From: Opitutales bacterium UBA5694
GTDB lineage: Bacteria > Verrucomicrobiota > Verrucomicrobiia > Opitutales > Opitutaceae
NCBI GenBank assembly: GCA_002420185.1
Contig: DIHO01000016.1
Location: 122,253-186,252 of the forward strand
Length of the DNA: 64,000 nucleotides
Direction: 5' to 3'
Position numbers and translations under genes: made by a program. Of the stretch, positions 63,501 to 64,000 are shown in pieces (the stretch's first letter is position 1; every line of letters begins with the position of its first letter). Under the pieces are notes generated by a model. It did no database searches and had not been told where the DNA came from. It saw only the letters and a program-made list of their open reading frames with translations.

Positions 63501-63819
63501 TGGTTACGCTGGTAAGGCTGGTGCAATTATAGAACGCATAAACCCCAATACTCGTCACGCTGTCGGGGATGGTTACGCTGGTCACGGTCGTGTTCCCATC
63601 TCCGAAGATGGGAGTCCCATCATTCCCTACCTTAACGACAGAAATCCCATCCATCACGGCTGGGATGTCCACCGCTCCGCCAGCACCTGAATAGCCCGTG
63701 ATGGTCGCTTGGCTGCCAGAGACTGAATATGTCCAATCCCCAGAAGTGGCTCCCAACAAAGTCTGACTGCCAGCAAATATAAGGCAACAAAGGGCGAGTA
63801 TTGCAGGGAATGATTTCAT
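60595..63819 (-). CDS. BspA-like leucine-rich-repeat surface protein with C-terminal repeat stalk
   Basis: This is a secreted protein of 1074 residues. The signal peptide is FPAILALCCLIFAGSQTLLG. A head module (residues 25-80) is followed by eight 23-residue LRR_5 repeats (81-264; consensus TIPDSVTSIG..AF..C) and a capping SVTLPILFKDS segment. The whole arrangement then recurs: head 293-348, six repeats, a 36-residue island at 487-522, eight more repeats to 706, and the same cap. Residues 748-923 are six repeats of about 30 residues (ARTAGRSDVTSDPSSYSLYT). Residues 924-1074 form a beta-rich domain with LLIRAVGPKLADLGV, known to me from many verrucomicrobial exported proteins. The likely role is adhesion or ligand binding at the cell surface. 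BspA-type repeats in other bacteria bind host or matrix proteins. Confidence 0.9.
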   Translation of the reverse strand: MKSFPAILALCCLIFAGSQTLLGATSGDWTYSVSGSQATITGYSGAGGAVDIPAVMDGISVVKVGNDGTPIFGDGNTTVTSVTIPDSVTSIGVYAFYNCTSLTSVTIPESVTSIAYGAFSYCTNLASITIPDSVTSIGDATFYNCSSLTSVNIPDSVTSIGEYAFYNCSSLASVTIGNSVTSIGTYAFYNCTNLSRITIPDSVTSIGDRTFSYCTSLASITIGNSVTSIGYAAFYNCSSLTSITIPDSVTSIGEYAFFSCNNLTSVTLPILFKDSYSSFSLSSDQVLLYGVGTSGDWTYSVLDSQATITGYSGDGGAVDIPAAVNGISVVKVGNGYPPIFGNGNTTVTSVTIPDSVTSIGVYAFYNCTSLTSITIPDSVTNIGSVAFSYCTNLASITIPDSVTSIGDDAFYYCTNLTSVTIGNSVTSIGVAAFESCTNLTSVTIPDSVTSIGEYAFLYCTSLTSVTIPESVTSIAYGAFQSCTSLASITVDTGNLNYSSVDDVLFNKLQTLLIQYSGGKSDESYTIPDSVTSIGYNAFQSCTSLTSITIPDSVTSIGSGTFNSCTSLTSITIPDSVTSIGNYAFRFCTSLTSITIPNSVTSIWNYAFDSCTSLTSITIPDSVTSIGYNAFSNCTSLASVTIGNSVTSIRYSAFDSCTSLTSITIPDSVTSIGDDAFRSCTSLTSITIPDSVTSIGEFAFSNCTSLTSVTLPILFKDSFSFSSLSSDQVLLYGSPNARDVPLSNNLAAGRTLGQADVTADPSSYSLYTSSDVSTAEASARTAGRSDVTSDPATYNLYTASDVSTAETSARTAGRSDVTSDPSSYSLYTATDVSTARTAGRSDVTSDPSSYSLYTASDVSTAEATARTTGRSDVTSDPATYSLYTVGDVSAAEAASRTLGQQDVTASPSVYDLHTSTELAEATAAARTIVNVSARMNIGAGETVIPGFVVLGESKQLLIRAVGPKLADLGVPSPLPDPTMTIYRTRYDGQPNDVVAIINDWKADGADVAAINAAMATAGAFPLEPTETFQGRPFMTDDTSSAAALVTLDVGVYTVQVSSADEGVGEVLVEVYEVAE
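61051..61578 (-). repeat. Tandem 90-bp repeats encoding the stalk
   Basis: Six in-frame units of about 90 bases (one shortened to 78) encode G-R-x-D-V-T-x-D-P-x-x-Y-x-L-Y-T motifs followed by an Ala/Glu-rich helix. Units 2 to 4 are nearly identical, indicating recent expansion by recombination. The shortened third unit stays in frame. Confidence 0.9.
61702..62775 (-). repeat. Tandem 69-bp leucine-rich repeats, block 2
   Basis: Fourteen units of 69 bases lie in two runs of six and eight, split by a 108-base non-repeat island at 62254-62361. The first unit and the preceding head are nearly identical to those of block 1, showing an internal gene duplication. Confidence 0.92.
63028..63579 (-). 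repeat. Tandem 69-bp leucine-rich repeats, block 1
   Basis: Eight exact-length 69-base units encode 23-residue LRR_5 repeats. Units vary chiefly at the residues after SIG, which face the solvent in this fold, and at whether the strand reads TIPDSV or TIGNSV. Confidence 0.92.
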
Positions 63820-63837
63820 GACCTAACTTGAACAGAG

Positions 63838-63885
63838 GTTGCCCCATAGGACGACAATTTTTTCTGGGTCTGTTGATGAATATAC
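63838..63885 (+). repeat. Short repeat, copy 2 (upstream of the BspA-like gene)
   Basis: GACAATTTTTTCTGGG and then TTGATGAAT match copy 1 at 60399-60446 in the same orientation. The pairing of its arms is weaker (CCCATAG against CTGGG). It lies 19 bases upstream of the BspA-like ATG on the opposite strand, hence in its 5-prime leader. Confidence 0.6.
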
Positions 63886-64000
63886 ATTGCGATGCTGCCG
63901 CCCCCGCGACCCCCTCCCCGTTGGTGCGCTTCAGCAAGATCAGCTGTTGCAAAAGACCAACATCAGAGTGCTGGCATAATGTTTTTAGTGGCAGCTATAC

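Noticed and set aside
60595..63819. Regular 69-bp and 90-bp repeats as a CRISPR array
   Set aside because: The units are contiguous with no unique spacers, keep codon phase and encode leucine-rich and stalk repeats. No cas genes are near.
1..64000. Prophage, insertion sequence or integrative element
   Set aside because: No transposase, integrase, phage structural gene or tRNA-flanking repeat was recognised.

Overview
The window reads as a chromosomal segment of a Verrucomicrobiota bacterium, most likely class Opitutae (Puniceicoccales/Opitutales type), and probably marine. This placement is inferred from content, since no rRNA is present. The content includes seven secreted sulfatases, a DUF1549/DUF1553 cytochrome-like protein beside a DUF1501 protein, several DUF1080 proteins, a ribBA-ribH-nusB-ftsY housekeeping run, and a BspA-like repeat protein ending in a C-terminal domain I associate with this phylum. 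No tRNA, rRNA, insertion sequence, integrase or CRISPR array was seen.

Left part (1-19.6 kb). It opens with the tail of a YheT-like hydrolase, then an SRAP (YedK/HMCES) protein whose GTG start exposes the catalytic Cys2, and a PatB/MalY C-S lyase. A pair of Hsp20 genes follows, with a leader rich in inverted repeats and a good terminator, then an MscS-type channel. Next come a yejABEF-like peptide ABC operon, whose YejE carries a periplasmic insertion of about 190 residues, and a NatAB-like ABC exporter. The housekeeping run follows: ribBA (GTP cyclohydrolase half degenerate), ribH, nusB and ftsY. Three decayed genes lie here: a small membrane protein, a SAM methyltransferase and a DUF481 outer-membrane protein. 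The last two keep a perfect reading frame over 239 and 349 codons despite six and four internal stops.

Middle part (19.6-36.6 kb). This holds cysE, aroC and an acidic protein with a degenerate P-loop. A leftward overlapping operon follows (secreted lectin-fold protein, sugar isomerase, NRAMP-fold transporter lacking metal ligands, Gfo/Idh/MocA dehydrogenase), with a divergent L-fucose-dehydrogenase-like SDR and a second, exported isomerase-like protein. Then come a tripartite RND efflux operon, an EamA permease and a cupin. I read 22-28.7 kb as a sugar uptake and oxidation module, possibly for deoxy- or keto-sugars.

Right part (36.6-64 kb). A PhoD-like phosphatase, seven sulfatases, DUF1549/1553 plus DUF1501, two DUF1080 proteins, a DUF885 metallopeptidase and an lpxA inserted in a sulfatase operon form a polysaccharide-desulfation island. 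No glycoside hydrolase, polysaccharide lyase, SusC/D pair or sulfatase-maturing enzyme is visible, so those must be elsewhere. The window ends with the 1074-residue BspA-like surface protein, which has 22 leucine-rich repeats in two duplicated modules and six 30-residue repeats, and is flanked by a short related repeat on each side.
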